The position numbers and the translations under genes were made by a program. Shown here piece after piece: positions 1-11,462 of a stretch of 64,000 nucleotides of DNA; within the stretch, counting starts at the first letter, position 1, and the number at the start of each line of letters is the position of its first letter. Source of the stretch: Streptomyces sp. LUP30. Lineage in GTDB: Bacteria; Actinomycetota; Actinomycetes; Streptomycetales; Streptomycetaceae. The stretch covers positions 124,001 through 188,000 of the forward strand of contig NZ_MJAJ01000004.1 in the NCBI RefSeq assembly GCF_001746365.1. Reading direction: 5' to 3'. The notes under the pieces are model-generated. The model ran no database searches. It saw nothing but the letters and a program-made list of their open reading frames with translations, and was not told the origin of the DNA.

Positions 1-170
1 CCGGGCTCGACGAGCTGGACCTCGACCAGCCCTGGCCCGTCGGAGCCGACGGCCCCCGCGGCCGCACCTCCGGCAACAACAGGGTCGTCCTGCCCGACGG
101 CTGGCTGAAGGATCCCTACGACTGCGCGGGCGTCGACGAGGAAGCGGAACAGGACACCTCCGGCGGCTGA
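1..170 (+). CDS. C-terminal end of an unidentified protein (partial)
   Basis: Only the last 55 residues are inside the window, read in the frame beginning at base 3 and ending at TGA 168-170. The tail is hydrophilic and acidic, with one Cys near the end (PYDCAGVDEE) and no membrane segment. Third codon positions are nearly all G/C, which supports real coding. I do not recognise the family. It converges on the sulfatase-like gene that follows. Confidence 0.6.
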   Translation, partial: GLDELDLDQPWPVGADGPRGRTSGNNRVVLPDGWLKDPYDCAGVDEEAEQDTSGG

Positions 171-200
171 GGCGCCCTCGGCAGCGGCCCGGAGCGACCG

Positions 201-2396
201 TCACCCCTTCGACGGGTGCGGGGTCGAGCCGTAGGCCGTCAGGAACTTGTCGCGGAACGAACTCATCTTCCAGACCGGGGCGTTGTGGGCGGGCCGCAGG
301 CCGTCCGTCCAGTTCCACCCGGAGATCTTGTCGAGCACCTTCGGGTCCTTGGCGACGATCGACACCGGCACGTCCCGGCTGGCGTGGTCGCCGCTGACCC
401 GGGCGATGGGCTGGTGGTCGCCGAGGAACACCAGGACGGTGTCGTCGCTGCCGTAGCGCTCCAGCCACTGGGTGAGCGCGGTCACCGAGTAGGAGATGGA
501 CTTGCCGTACTCCTGCTTGGACGCGGTGCCGTCGGCGATGACGTCGGCCGCCTTCTTGCCCGCCGCCTCGATGCCCGTGAAGACCGAGCCGTCGCCGACC
601 TGGTCCCAGCCGACCATCTTCGGGATCGGCGCCCACGGCTGGTGGCTGGAGGTCAGGATGATCTCCGACATCAGCGGCTTGTCGCGGTCGGTGCGGCCGT
701 GCTCCAGCCGCTGGAACGCCGCGAGGGCGTACTGGTCGGGCATGGTCGACCAGCTGAACTTCGGCCCCTGGTAGCCCATCTCGAAGGCGTTGTAGACCTT
801 GTCGAGGCCGTAGAACTTCGCCTCCGGCCAGCCCTTCTGCACACCCGGCATGACGCCGACCGTGTCCCACGCGCCGGTCTTGCGGAACGCCTTGGTCAGG
901 GACAGGTGGTCGCTCGCCATCACCGTGCGGTAGCGCTGCTGGTTGTCGACCCACAGGCCGGACAGGGTGGTGGAGTGGCCGAGCCAGCTGCTGCCGCCGT
1001 AGGTCGCCGAGGTCAGCCAGCCGCTCTTGGCGTGGAAGCCCGCCTTCGCCAGGGCCTGCGTCCTGGTGGCGAGGGTCTCGTCGACGCCCGGCGCCATGAT
1101 CGGGTCCTCGATGGCGCTGCGGCCGTAGCTCTCGATGAACGTGAAGATCATGTCCTTGCCGCGAAGGTCCGGCACGAGCTGGTCGGGCGGCGTCGCCCCG
1201 AACGTGTCGTAGCGGGCCTCCCGGCCGAACGAGGCCTCGTCCGCGAGGGTCTGCCGCACCTGACGCCCCTCGTTGATCAGCGCCTCCCCGGCACGGTAGG
1301 AGGCGACGGGCACCCCGGTGTTCTGCAGGCCCGTCACGGAGCAGGTGACCCACACGGTGGCCGCGATCAGCGTGACCCGGGTCGACCGCTGGCTGTCCAG
1401 CATCAGCAGGTTGCTCAGCCGGACCGTGGCCAGGGCCATCAGCGCGAACACCGCGACGATCAGCACGACGAGCCCGATCGCGGCGCCGACGGCCGTCGCG
1501 CGGCCCATGGAGTCCGCGACGTAGGACTGCGCGTCGTCCAGCAGTCCCCAGTCCAGGACGAGGTTGAAGTCCCGTCCCAGGTATTCCATGAAGCCCATGT
1601 CGAGCAGGTCGACCACGGTCAGCGCGCCGAGGAGGATCCCGCCCAGCGCCGCGACGACGATCCGCGGCCGTCGGGGCAGCGCCAGCAGCAGGGACGCGCC
1701 CAGGACGGCCTCGACGGGCAGCCGCGTGAACCTGTTGGTCTGCAGACTCTCCAGCCGGTTCGGCAGCAGCAGGGCGCCGAGCACGAGGATCAGCGACAGG
1801 GCCGTCGCCGTCCACCACACCACCCGCGCGGCCCGCGGATGCCTGCCCCGCCAGGCCCGCAGGTGCGCGACGCGCGCCCGGAAACCCGTGGGAGCGGGTT
1901 CGGCCGCGGTCCCGGCGTCGGTCCCGGCGTCGGATGGGGGTTCGGCCTCGGACTCGGCCGCGGCCTCGGACTCCGCTTCGGGTGCGGGATCGGCGGTGGC
2001 ATCGATGACGTCCGCCGCTGCTTCGGCGGGGGCGGGCGCCTCGGAGCCGGAAGCGTCCGTCGTGGCCTCGGCGGCGCGCGCTCCCGGCTCGGCGGCGGGC
2101 GTCCCGGCTTCGGCGGCGGGCGCCGCCGCCTCGGCCGCGGGCGCGCCGGTGTCTGTGTCGGTGGTGTCGGCGGTGGCCGGACCGTCGTCCGCGGCTGCCG
2201 TGGCCTTGTCGGCATCCTCGTGGCCTGCCGGTTCCGTCGCCTCCGCCTTCTGCACCGGCACCGCCGCAGCCGGAGCCTTCACGGCTTCCGCGGCTTTCGC
2301 GGCTTCTGTGGTTCCCGCGGTGTCCGGAGCGTCTGCGGTGTCGTCCTCGGGGTCCTTCGATTCAGGCTGCTGGGATGAGCGAGTGGTGACTGGCAC
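201..2396 (-). CDS. LTA-synthase-like membrane sulfatase/phosphatidyl transferase
   Basis: Membrane-anchored member of the alkaline phosphatase/sulfatase superfamily, of the lipoteichoic-acid-synthase type. About 731 residues: an Ala/Glu/Pro-rich cytoplasmic stretch (about 20-170), then several membrane helices (about 195-365), then an extracellular catalytic domain. Visible catalytic and metal motifs are FIESYGRS, the Thr/Ser-rich TYGGSSWLGHSTTLSG segment and FLGDHQPI near the end. By family it would move a phosphoglycerol or similar group to a cell-surface glycopolymer; the substrate is unknown. I chose the GTG at 2396 because GGAAGG lies 8 bases upstream; an in-frame GTG at 2459 would add 21 residues and has no good ribosome site. 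Monocistronic. Confidence 0.85.
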   Translation of the reverse strand: MPVTTRSSQQPESKDPEDDTADAPDTAGTTEAAKAAEAVKAPAAAVPVQKAEATEPAGHEDADKATAAADDGPATADTTDTDTGAPAAEAAAPAAEAGTPAAEPGARAAEATTDASGSEAPAPAEAAADVIDATADPAPEAESEAAAESEAEPPSDAGTDAGTAAEPAPTGFRARVAHLRAWRGRHPRAARVVWWTATALSLILVLGALLLPNRLESLQTNRFTRLPVEAVLGASLLLALPRRPRIVVAALGGILLGALTVVDLLDMGFMEYLGRDFNLVLDWGLLDDAQSYVADSMGRATAVGAAIGLVVLIVAVFALMALATVRLSNLLMLDSQRSTRVTLIAATVWVTCSVTGLQNTGVPVASYRAGEALINEGRQVRQTLADEASFGREARYDTFGATPPDQLVPDLRGKDMIFTFIESYGRSAIEDPIMAPGVDETLATRTQALAKAGFHAKSGWLTSATYGGSSWLGHSTTLSGLWVDNQQRYRTVMASDHLSLTKAFRKTGAWDTVGVMPGVQKGWPEAKFYGLDKVYNAFEMGYQGPKFSWSTMPDQYALAAFQRLEHGRTDRDKPLMSEIILTSSHQPWAPIPKMVGWDQVGDGSVFTGIEAAGKKAADVIADGTASKQEYGKSISYSVTALTQWLERYGSDDTVLVFLGDHQPIARVSGDHASRDVPVSIVAKDPKVLDKISGWNWTDGLRPAHNAPVWKMSSFRDKFLTAYGSTPHPSKG

Positions 2397-2581
2397 CCGA
2401 GGGTCCTTCCGTACGAAGCCCGGCGGTTCGGCGGATCCGGTGCGGGCCGGATCCGCCACAGTTTCGTACGGCCTGCTCCCGGCCCGCGTTCAGCCCCCCG
2501 GGCCAGTGCTCGGCAAACACCGCGCAAACGTCACGCCAAGCCGTCGGCCGGCCCGTCCGCAGGGCCGGGCCGGCCGACCGG

Positions 2582-4531
2582 CTACACGCCCCCGACCGCC
2601 GTGAGCAGCGCCAACGGGGCCGCCGCCGAGCGGGATTCCCGTACGCAAGCGTGCGGGTACGGTACGGGCCGGCCGTGGGTGTCGCGGCCGTAGCCCGCGA
2701 GGACCTCCGGGAGACGGTGACCGGTCGCGGCCGCCGCGTCGACGAGCCCGTGGGCGACCGTGCGGGCCTCGTCGTGCAGTCCGTAGCGCGCCAGACCCAG
2801 GGCGATCAGCGCGTTGTCGTGCGGCCAGACCGAACCCCGGTGGTAGGAGAGCGGGTGGTACGCGGGCTGTCCCGCCGCGAGGGTGCGCACGCCCCAGCCG
2901 GAGAAGAAGTCCGCCTCCAGCAGACGCCGGCCCACGATCTCCCCGTACTCCTTGTCCAGCAGCCCGGACCAGAGCAGGTGACCGGCGTCCGAGGCGAGCG
3001 CGTCGACCTGCCGGCCCTCGCCGTCCAGCGCGAGCGCCGGGAAAGCGCGGTCCGGCATCCAGAAGTCCCGCTGGAAACGGTCGCGCAGATCGGCGGCGGC
3101 CTGTTCGAGCAGGGCCGCGTACTTCTCGTCCTCCCACACCGTGCGGGCCGTCCACGCCGTGCGGCGCAGCGCGTCGTAGGCGTACCCCTGGGCGCCCGCC
3201 GCCATCACCGCCCCGGTCGGGCGGGCGCCGTCCGCCGAGCAGATGGCGCCGGGGGAGTCCTTCCAGTTCTGGTTGGCCAGACCGCCCCGGTCGGCCCGGT
3301 AGACCAGATACCCGCGGGAGGTGAGCCCTCCGTGGTCCAGCATCCAGCCGACGGCCGCCCTCGCGTGCGGCTCCAGCCGGCGGGCCAGCGCCACGTCGCC
3401 GGTCTGCTCGACATACGCGCCGAGGACGACGAGGAACAGCGGGGTCGCGTCCACCGAGCCGTAGTAACGGCCGTACGGGACCTGCCCGAAGTGGGCGAGT
3501 TCGCCGTGCCGCACCTCATGCACGATCTTGCCGGGCTGGGACACCGTCCGCGTGTCCGCCTCGGTGGCCTGGGCCGCGGCCAGCGCGAGGAGCGTGGCGG
3601 CGGCCGGACGGGGATGGTAGGGCAGCGCGAACAAGGAGGCGAGAAGCGCGTCACGGCCCAGCAGGGTGAGGAACCAGGGAGCTCCCGCCGCCGGGACGCG
3701 CAGGTCCTCGCCGTCCGGGCCGGTCGCCTGCACCTGTAGCGCGGCCAGGTCCGAGAGACCGCGCGCACAGGCGGCCGTCAGCTCGGGCCATCCGGTCGGC
3801 AGGGCCACGCCCTCCGCGAACTCGGCTTCCCGCGCGCGGAGTTGTCCGGTGACCGAGCCCGGGGAGCGGGGCACCCGCAGGGCCCGCCGCTCGCCGTGCG
3901 GCCGGGCCGTCACCCGCAGGGTCAGCTCGGCCGACCCGTGCGGTTCCAGTTCCAGTCTCCACACCAGACGGCGGGCGCCGGTGCCGGTCTCCTCGACGGC
4001 GTCCGGCGCGGGCTCGGCCGTCACGGTCGTACAGGACGTCCACTCGCCGCGCCGGTAGGTGAACTCCACGCCGTCGTCGAGGATCTCGCGACGGCGGACG
4101 ACCCCGGTCTTGGCGTAGGTGCGGTGGTCGGAGCGCAGTTCGAACTGGTCGGTGAAGTCGGCGTCGGCGGTGAGCGCGAGGCGGACCGTCGTCGGCACCG
4201 GGCGGTTGCACACGATCCGCAGCGACTCCACGAACGAGCTGTCGCCGACGGCCTGTTCACGGAAGAGCGTGCAGGACGGCGGCTCGTTGCGGCCGCCGCG
4301 CGGGACGAGCACACAGCGCGTGGTGTCCCCGTCCTCGACCGGCGAGAGCGCCTCCGGGACGGCGCCGTCGACGGTCAGCTGCCAGCGGCTGAGGTGGCGG
4401 GCGTCCCGCACGAACAGCCCCTCGGGCGACCCGGAGGCCGGCCCCGGCCCCCGTACGCCGCTGATGTCCCCGTTCTCGCCCACGGCCGCGAACGTCCCGC
4501 CGAACACGAGCAGATGATGCCGGTCCGTCAT
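2582..4531 (-). CDS. Glycogen-debranching-type glycoside hydrolase (GDE N-terminal domain)
   Basis: 649-residue cytoplasmic protein with an N-terminal beta-domain of the glycogen debranching enzyme family (MTDRHHLLVFGGTFAAV start, GLFVRDARHLSRW motif) and a C-terminal (alpha/alpha)6 barrel typical of amylo-alpha-1,6-glucosidase-like enzymes (GRDALLAS, NQNWKDS, GSVWPHDNALIALGL). It probably hydrolyses alpha-linked glucans or oligosaccharides; the natural substrate cannot be read from sequence. A purine-rich GGGAGGGG precedes the ATG. Its start overlaps the stop of the upstream hydrolase by four bases (ATGA), so the two are translationally coupled. Confidence 0.85.
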   Translation of the reverse strand: MTDRHHLLVFGGTFAAVGENGDISGVRGPGPASGSPEGLFVRDARHLSRWQLTVDGAVPEALSPVEDGDTTRCVLVPRGGRNEPPSCTLFREQAVGDSSFVESLRIVCNRPVPTTVRLALTADADFTDQFELRSDHRTYAKTGVVRRREILDDGVEFTYRRGEWTSCTTVTAEPAPDAVEETGTGARRLVWRLELEPHGSAELTLRVTARPHGERRALRVPRSPGSVTGQLRAREAEFAEGVALPTGWPELTAACARGLSDLAALQVQATGPDGEDLRVPAAGAPWFLTLLGRDALLASLFALPYHPRPAAATLLALAAAQATEADTRTVSQPGKIVHEVRHGELAHFGQVPYGRYYGSVDATPLFLVVLGAYVEQTGDVALARRLEPHARAAVGWMLDHGGLTSRGYLVYRADRGGLANQNWKDSPGAICSADGARPTGAVMAAGAQGYAYDALRRTAWTARTVWEDEKYAALLEQAAADLRDRFQRDFWMPDRAFPALALDGEGRQVDALASDAGHLLWSGLLDKEYGEIVGRRLLEADFFSGWGVRTLAAGQPAYHPLSYHRGSVWPHDNALIALGLARYGLHDEARTVAHGLVDAAAATGHRLPEVLAGYGRDTHGRPVPYPHACVRESRSAAAPLALLTAVGGV

Positions 4532-6015
4532 CCCAGGTCCCCTCCCTCGGTACCACTGCCTGACATGTCCTGGTGGATGAGGTCGAGCGTGAGCGCGGCC
4601 GTCCAGCTGAACCCCGTCGCCCCACAGGCCTCACCCGTGTACGGGTCGACGTACTCCGCGAAGGCCGAGCCGTCCGCGATGTCCAGGACGGCCCGGCGCA
4701 GCGCCTCGGCCTCGGCCCGGCGGCCGTGCAGCCGCAGACCCCGTTCGAGCAGCCAGCTCGTGTTGAACCAGGCCGGCCCGCGCCAGTAGCGGTGCGGGTC
4801 GAAGGCCTCGCCGAGCAGGTCGTAGCTGGGCGCCAGCCGGGTCACACCGCCCAGGCCGAAGTGCGGGCCGCGCAGGGTCCGCACCAGCGGGCCGACCACG
4901 TCGCCCGGCAGACGGGGCAGCAGCAGCGGCACCAGACCGGACACCCCCCGCTCGGGCACCAGGCCCCCGCCGTGCACGTCCCGGCAGAAGAACATGCCCT
5001 CGGCCGGATCCCACAGACGCTCCACGAGGGCCGCCGTGAGCCGTTCGGCACGGGCGTGACGGGCCGTGCCCGGGGCGCCCAGCTCGTGCGCGATGTGCGC
5101 GAGCGCGTGCTCGGAGGCGATGAGCAGCGCGTTGAACGACGGGTCCTCGACGGCGAACTCCCCGCCCCCGTCGGTGTATCCGCCGTCCCGGTACTCCGTC
5201 GCCAGCCGCACGTACCGCCCGTAGTCCAGGTCCGTCGGCCGGTCCTCGGCGGACCCGTGGTCGAGGTCGGCGCGGCGGAAGGAGCGGGCCGGGGCGGGGG
5301 CCACCCGGGCGAGCGGGGCGTCCCAGCTCGGGGCGTTGTCCATGCCCTGCTCCCACGGATGGACGACGGACACCAGCCCGCCGTCGCCCAGGTCCCGCCG
5401 GTGCAGCAGGTAGCGGTGCCAGGCGGCGAGCCGGGGGTACACCCGGGCCAGGAAGCCACGGGCGCGGGACAGCCCCGGGTCGGCGCGGTGCACCAGCCAG
5501 GCCGCGAGCGCGTGCACCGGTGGCTGCACGATCCCGGAGGTCTGTACGGTGCGCGGGGCGCCCGCAGCGCGCCCCGCGGTCGAGGAGCGCCAGAAGTCGG
5601 GGCTCGGGAAGTACGCGTCGAGCGGCACGGAGGGGTTGAACACGATGTGCGGGACGCGCCCGTCGCCCCACTGGGCGTCCAGCAGCGTCTCCAGCTCCGT
5701 CTGCGCCCGGCGTGGTGAGACGTGCCGCAGACCGATGGCGACGAAGGCGGAGTCCCAGGACCACTGGTGCGGGTACAGACCGCGCGAGGGGACCGTGGAC
5801 GTCCCCGTCCAGTTGGCCTCCAGCACGGCGACCGCCCTGCGGCGCAGTGTTTCGGCGTGCGCGGCCTGGAGACGCGGAGCCCGTACGGGCGGGGACGCCG
5901 ACAGAGCCGACGGACCCGACAGACCTGGCGGACCCGACAGACCTGGCGGAGCCGCCGGATCGTATGCGACGGCGACCTTCGCCGCACGGGCGCTGAGCTG
6001 GGCGGTGCGATCCAC
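4528..6015 (-). CDS. MGH1-like (GH63/trehalase-fold) glycoside hydrolase
   Basis: About 495 residues with the (alpha/alpha)6-barrel signatures of mannosylglycerate-hydrolase-like/GH63 enzymes: LYPHQWSWDSAFVAIGLRH near residue 90, VHPWEQGMDNAPSWD in the middle and YWRGPAWFNTSWLLERGL near the end. A Pro/Gly/Ser-rich low-complexity stretch (GLSGPPGLSGPS) sits at residues 25-45 before the catalytic domain. The GTG at 6015 is preceded by GGGGAG at 6 bases. The reading frame stays open far upstream, but that extension is the antisense of the ROK gene and is not credible. It is the first gene of a two-gene glucan-degrading operon, divergent from the ROK regulator that probably controls it. Confidence 0.8.
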   Translation of the reverse strand: MDRTAQLSARAAKVAVAYDPAAPPGLSGPPGLSGPSALSASPPVRAPRLQAAHAETLRRRAVAVLEANWTGTSTVPSRGLYPHQWSWDSAFVAIGLRHVSPRRAQTELETLLDAQWGDGRVPHIVFNPSVPLDAYFPSPDFWRSSTAGRAAGAPRTVQTSGIVQPPVHALAAWLVHRADPGLSRARGFLARVYPRLAAWHRYLLHRRDLGDGGLVSVVHPWEQGMDNAPSWDAPLARVAPAPARSFRRADLDHGSAEDRPTDLDYGRYVRLATEYRDGGYTDGGGEFAVEDPSFNALLIASEHALAHIAHELGAPGTARHARAERLTAALVERLWDPAEGMFFCRDVHGGGLVPERGVSGLVPLLLPRLPGDVVGPLVRTLRGPHFGLGGVTRLAPSYDLLGEAFDPHRYWRGPAWFNTSWLLERGLRLHGRRAEAEALRRAVLDIADGSAFAEYVDPYTGEACGATGFSWTAALTLDLIHQDMSGSGTEGGDLG

Positions 6016-6135
6016 TCGGGGCTCCCCGAAGACGACGAGGCCGCCTGGTTCGGCAGCGGCTACCGTAGAGTTACGTCTATTTAACACGCAAAACTCAATA
6101 TGTAATGCAGGCTTGGGAAACACAAGGGGGTGCGC
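6016..6135. promoter_or_regulatory. Divergent AT-rich promoter/operator region (hydrolases versus ROK gene)
   Basis: The region is strikingly A/T-rich for this genome between about 6062 and 6108. It contains an interrupted inverted repeat, GAGTT at 6068-6072 and AACTC at 6092-6096, inside a looser palindrome that starts TTAC at 6071 and ends GTAA at 6105. ROK-family repressors usually bind such A/T-rich palindromes, so this is the natural candidate operator. No mapped promoter elements are assumed. Confidence 0.45.
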
Positions 6136-7413
6136 ATGACGGGGCGAGGTCAGGCCAGCGCCGGTGATCTGCTCGAACTGGTGCGCAAGGGTCGCGCGAC
6201 GACCCGTGGCGCCCTTCAGGAGGCCACGGGTCTCTCCCGGGCGACCGTGGGCCAACGCCTGGACCGCCTCTTTCGGGCGGGCTGGCTGCGCGAGGGCGCG
6301 GGCGGGCCGGTCGACTCGCCGCTGGGCGGCCGCCCCTCGATCACCCTGGAGTTCGACGACGCCCACGCGGTCGTTCTGGCGGCGGACCTGGACACGCGGC
6401 ACGCCCGCGCGGCCGTGCTGACCCTGACCGGCGAGATCCTGGCCGAACACGGCGGCACGCTGGCCGTCGAGGACGGCCCGGACGTCGTCCTCGGCGAACT
6501 GGGCCGCTGGTTCGCCGAGCTCCTGGTGAAGGCGGGCCACCGGGCGGACGAGGTCTGCGGCATCGGACTCGCCGTCCCCGGACCGGTCGACCGCGAGACG
6601 GGTCGGGTCGTCCAGCCGCCGATCATGCCCGGCTGGGACGGCTACGACATAAGAGGACGCCTCGCCCGGGCCTTCAGGGAACGCGCCGCCCAGAGCGAGA
6701 GCGAGAGCGCGGGTGCCGGTACGCCTCCCGTCGCCGGCTCGGGGGCAGCAGGGGCAGGGGCGGGGGCGGTTCCGGCGGAGGTCCCCGTCCTGGTGGACAA
6801 CGACGCGAACCTCATGGCATACGGCGAACAGCGCACCGGCTACCCCGACTGCTCCGCGTTCGTGCTGGTCAAGGTGTCCACCGGCATCGGCGCCGGGGTG
6901 GTGGTCGACGGCTCGATCTTCCGGGGCGTCGACGGCGGGGCGGGCGACATCGGGCACATCCGGGTGGGCGCGGACGCACTGTGCCGCTGCGGTTCGCACG
7001 GCTGCCTGGCGGCCGTCGCCAGCGGCGGGGCCGTGGCGCGCAGACTGGCGGAGTCGGGGATACGGGCGGCGTCCGGCTCGGACGTGCGCGACCTGCTCGC
7101 CGCCGGGCACCCCGAGGCGGCAGCGCTGGCCCGGGAGGCGGGGCGCAGGGTCGGCGACGTCCTGGCGACGGTCGTCACGCTGCTCAACCCCGGGGTTCTG
7201 ATGATCGCCGGAGATCTGGCCGGAACCGCCTTCCTCACGGGGGTGCGCGAGCTGCTCTACCAGCGGGCGCTGCCCCGCTCCACGGCCCACCTCGACGTCG
7301 TGACCTCCCGACTGGGGGAGCGGGCGGGCCTGGTGGGAGCGGGTGCGCTGGTCGTGGAGCACCTGTACGCGCCGGAGCGCGCCGAGGAGCGGTTGCTGGC
7401 GCTCGGGGTGTGA
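6136..7413 (+). CDS. ROK-family transcriptional regulator
   Basis: 425 residues. The N-terminal winged helix (LLELVRKGRATTRGALQEATGLSRATVGQRLDRL) is followed by a ROK sugar-kinase-like domain with VPVLVDNDANLMAYGEQ, the DIGHIR segment and the zinc motif CRCGSHGCL. An Ala/Gly/Ser-rich insert (about residues 183-215) interrupts the kinase-like domain. ROK regulators repress carbohydrate operons until a sugar binds, so the divergent hydrolase pair is the likely target. I prefer ATG 6136, five bases after AGGGGG, over the in-frame GTG at 6130 that overlaps the ribosome site. Confidence 0.85.
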   Translation: MTGRGQASAGDLLELVRKGRATTRGALQEATGLSRATVGQRLDRLFRAGWLREGAGGPVDSPLGGRPSITLEFDDAHAVVLAADLDTRHARAAVLTLTGEILAEHGGTLAVEDGPDVVLGELGRWFAELLVKAGHRADEVCGIGLAVPGPVDRETGRVVQPPIMPGWDGYDIRGRLARAFRERAAQSESESAGAGTPPVAGSGAAGAGAGAVPAEVPVLVDNDANLMAYGEQRTGYPDCSAFVLVKVSTGIGAGVVVDGSIFRGVDGGAGDIGHIRVGADALCRCGSHGCLAAVASGGAVARRLAESGIRAASGSDVRDLLAAGHPEAAALAREAGRRVGDVLATVVTLLNPGVLMIAGDLAGTAFLTGVRELLYQRALPRSTAHLDVVTSRLGERAGLVGAGALVVEHLYAPERAEERLLALGV

Positions 7414-7872
7414 GGGACGCTCGGGTGAGGACGCTCGTGCGGACACGCGTGTGACAGGCGGGTTTCTGTTGCTCGAGTGCGTCCGCGGGCGCGTCCGCAT
7501 GGTGAACTCGGGCCGCGTGCGGGAGCGTGATTCTCGCCACCCCTGAGGGGGAGAGTGCTCAGATGAGCGAATCAACCACGGCTGCACTTCTCCAAGGGGT
7601 GGCACTCAGTGCCACACCTTGATCGTTCATCGATCGAAATCAACCGTGCCACGTATCGCTCATACGAGCGAGAATGAGGTTCGTGGAACACGCTTGCGTT
7701 CAACAAGTGAAAACATCCACGGCCCTGCGCTTGCCAAGCCTTGACTTTCGATCTGCTGGCTGACGGTGGGTTACGGGCGTATGACGCGCAAGTGGACGTA
7801 CCCAGGAGCCTTCGATCTGGGTATGTTCCTGGCCGTCAGGGCAGCCACCGCGTCCTCGAGGAGTCGAGACCC
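7414..7872. promoter_or_regulatory. Long ppdK leader with clustered inverted repeats
   Basis: This 459-base stretch has no convincing gene but contains four palindromes within about 115 bases: GCTCA-GA-TGAGC (7557-7568), a 27-base palindrome with one mismatched pair at 7594-7620 (core GTGGCACT c AGTGCCAC), GATCG-n5-CGATC (7621-7635) and TCGCTC-n4-GAGCGA (7656-7671). The word ATCAACC occurs twice (near 7571 and 7640). The cluster lies 200-315 bases before the ppdK start and looks like a regulator-binding region or structured leader. A TTGACT hexamer at 7741 could be a -35 element, but I see no good partner. Confidence 0.5.
7563..7622 (+). CDS. Possible 19-residue leader peptide
   Basis: ATG 7563 to TGA 7620-7622 would encode 19 residues (MSESTTAALLQGVALSATP). 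A purine-rich ribosome site (GAGGGGGAGAG) ends 7 bases before the ATG, which is why it is listed. The last third of the frame coincides with the 27-base palindrome, so translation could influence that structure. A peptide this short can arise by chance, and no homologue is known to me. Confidence 0.25.
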   Translation: MSESTTAALLQGVALSATP

Positions 7873-10620
<2,748 letters not shown>

Positions 10621-10710
10621 GCCCCGCCCCCGCGGCCCCCGACCGCAACTGAACCCCGGAGCCACCGCCGGTCCCCGACCCTCACCGATCGGCAACGGCC
10701 CCGGCCCACG

Positions 10711-10745
10711 AGAAGACGGCACCCTGTGCGGGGGTGCCGTCTTCT
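10711..10745 (+). terminator. Terminator of ppdK
   Basis: Perfect 14-base inverted repeat (AGAAGACGGCACCC and its complement) with a 7-base loop, 90 bases after the ppdK stop. There is no long T-tract, as is common in Streptomyces. Confidence 0.8.
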
Positions 10746-10964
10746 GGCGTTCGGGGATGAGGGCTGGGGCTGGGGGTCAGTGGGCCGTGGCCTGTGGCTG
10801 GGGCCGACGGGAGGCGGGTGATGGCTGGTGAGTGGCTGGCCGGAAGTCGATCACCTGATGTGGTGGTGAATGCAGGAGTGAAGGTTTCAGCATGCGATCG
10901 TGCAGCTACTTTCTGTGACAGGCGGTCGCCGTTGGTGCTGCCGGTCGAGCAGAGAGGTCAAAGC

Positions 10965-11378
10965 ATGAAGAGGGTTGTCGCTGGTGCGCTGGCGGTTGGA
11001 CTGCTACTTGCAGGTATGGGCAGCGCGGTCGCGGACTCATGGCGTCCCATCAAAGCCACGACGACCACGGGCGCTGCCTTCGAGGGTGCTGAGTACCGAT
11101 TCAACCCGCCGCAGCGGGACCGTGGTTCGTTCGAGTGGAGAGGAAATCTGCGGGACGACGACTTCGGAGACGGACACAACGTCTACCTGCAGGTCCGAGT
11201 CGAAGGCTACGGCTGGGTCCGCTACGACGGGAGGCAGCGGAAGAGCGTACGGCTGCATCACTCGAACCGAGCTGGAGCCCAGCGCCATACCGACCACGCG
11301 GAAATCAGGGTCTGCCGGAACCGAGGGTCACTGCATCCCGATAACTGTTCTCCGGTCCGGAAATTCTCGGCTTCGTAG
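10965..11378 (+). CDS. Small secreted protein of unknown function
   Basis: 137 residues with a clear Sec signal peptide (MKRVVAGALAVGLLLAGMGSAVA, cleavage after residue 23). The mature part of about 114 residues is basic and aromatic (YRFNPPQRDRGSFEWRG; YLQVRVEGYGWVRYDGRQRKSV) and has two Cys near the end that could form a disulfide. AGAGAGG lies about 8 bases before the ATG. I do not recognise a domain; the spacing of Tyr/Trp and Arg suggests a small beta-rich exported protein. Codon usage has more A/T at third positions than ppdK, as in the ABC genes that follow. The preceding 220 bases show no supported gene. Confidence 0.65.
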   Translation: MKRVVAGALAVGLLLAGMGSAVADSWRPIKATTTTGAAFEGAEYRFNPPQRDRGSFEWRGNLRDDDFGDGHNVYLQVRVEGYGWVRYDGRQRKSVRLHHSNRAGAQRHTDHAEIRVCRNRGSLHPDNCSPVRKFSAS

Positions 11379-11400
11379 TGGAAGCTGTCTGAACTCCTCA

Positions 11401-11422
11401 GCCCAGATGCCTGCATCTGGGC
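11401..11422 (+). terminator. Perfect inverted repeat, probable terminator
   Basis: GCCCAGATGC and its exact complement are separated by 2 bases, giving a tight hairpin 22 bases after the secreted-protein gene and 40 bases before the ABC gene. It could terminate the first gene or, less likely, be an operator for the ABC operon. Confidence 0.55.
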
Positions 11423-11462
11423 TCCCACTCGTTACAGGTGGTTCAACATCAACACATCGGAA

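Noticed and set aside
216..2378. Long plus-strand frame opposite the LTA-synthase-like gene
   Set aside because: It is the antisense shadow of a well-supported gene, with arginine/valine-rich nonsense sequence and no domain.
6016..7605. N-terminal extension of the MGH1-like hydrolase through the ROK gene
   Set aside because: The extension is the antisense of the ROK gene. A good ribosome site at the GTG at 6015 gives a normal-length protein.
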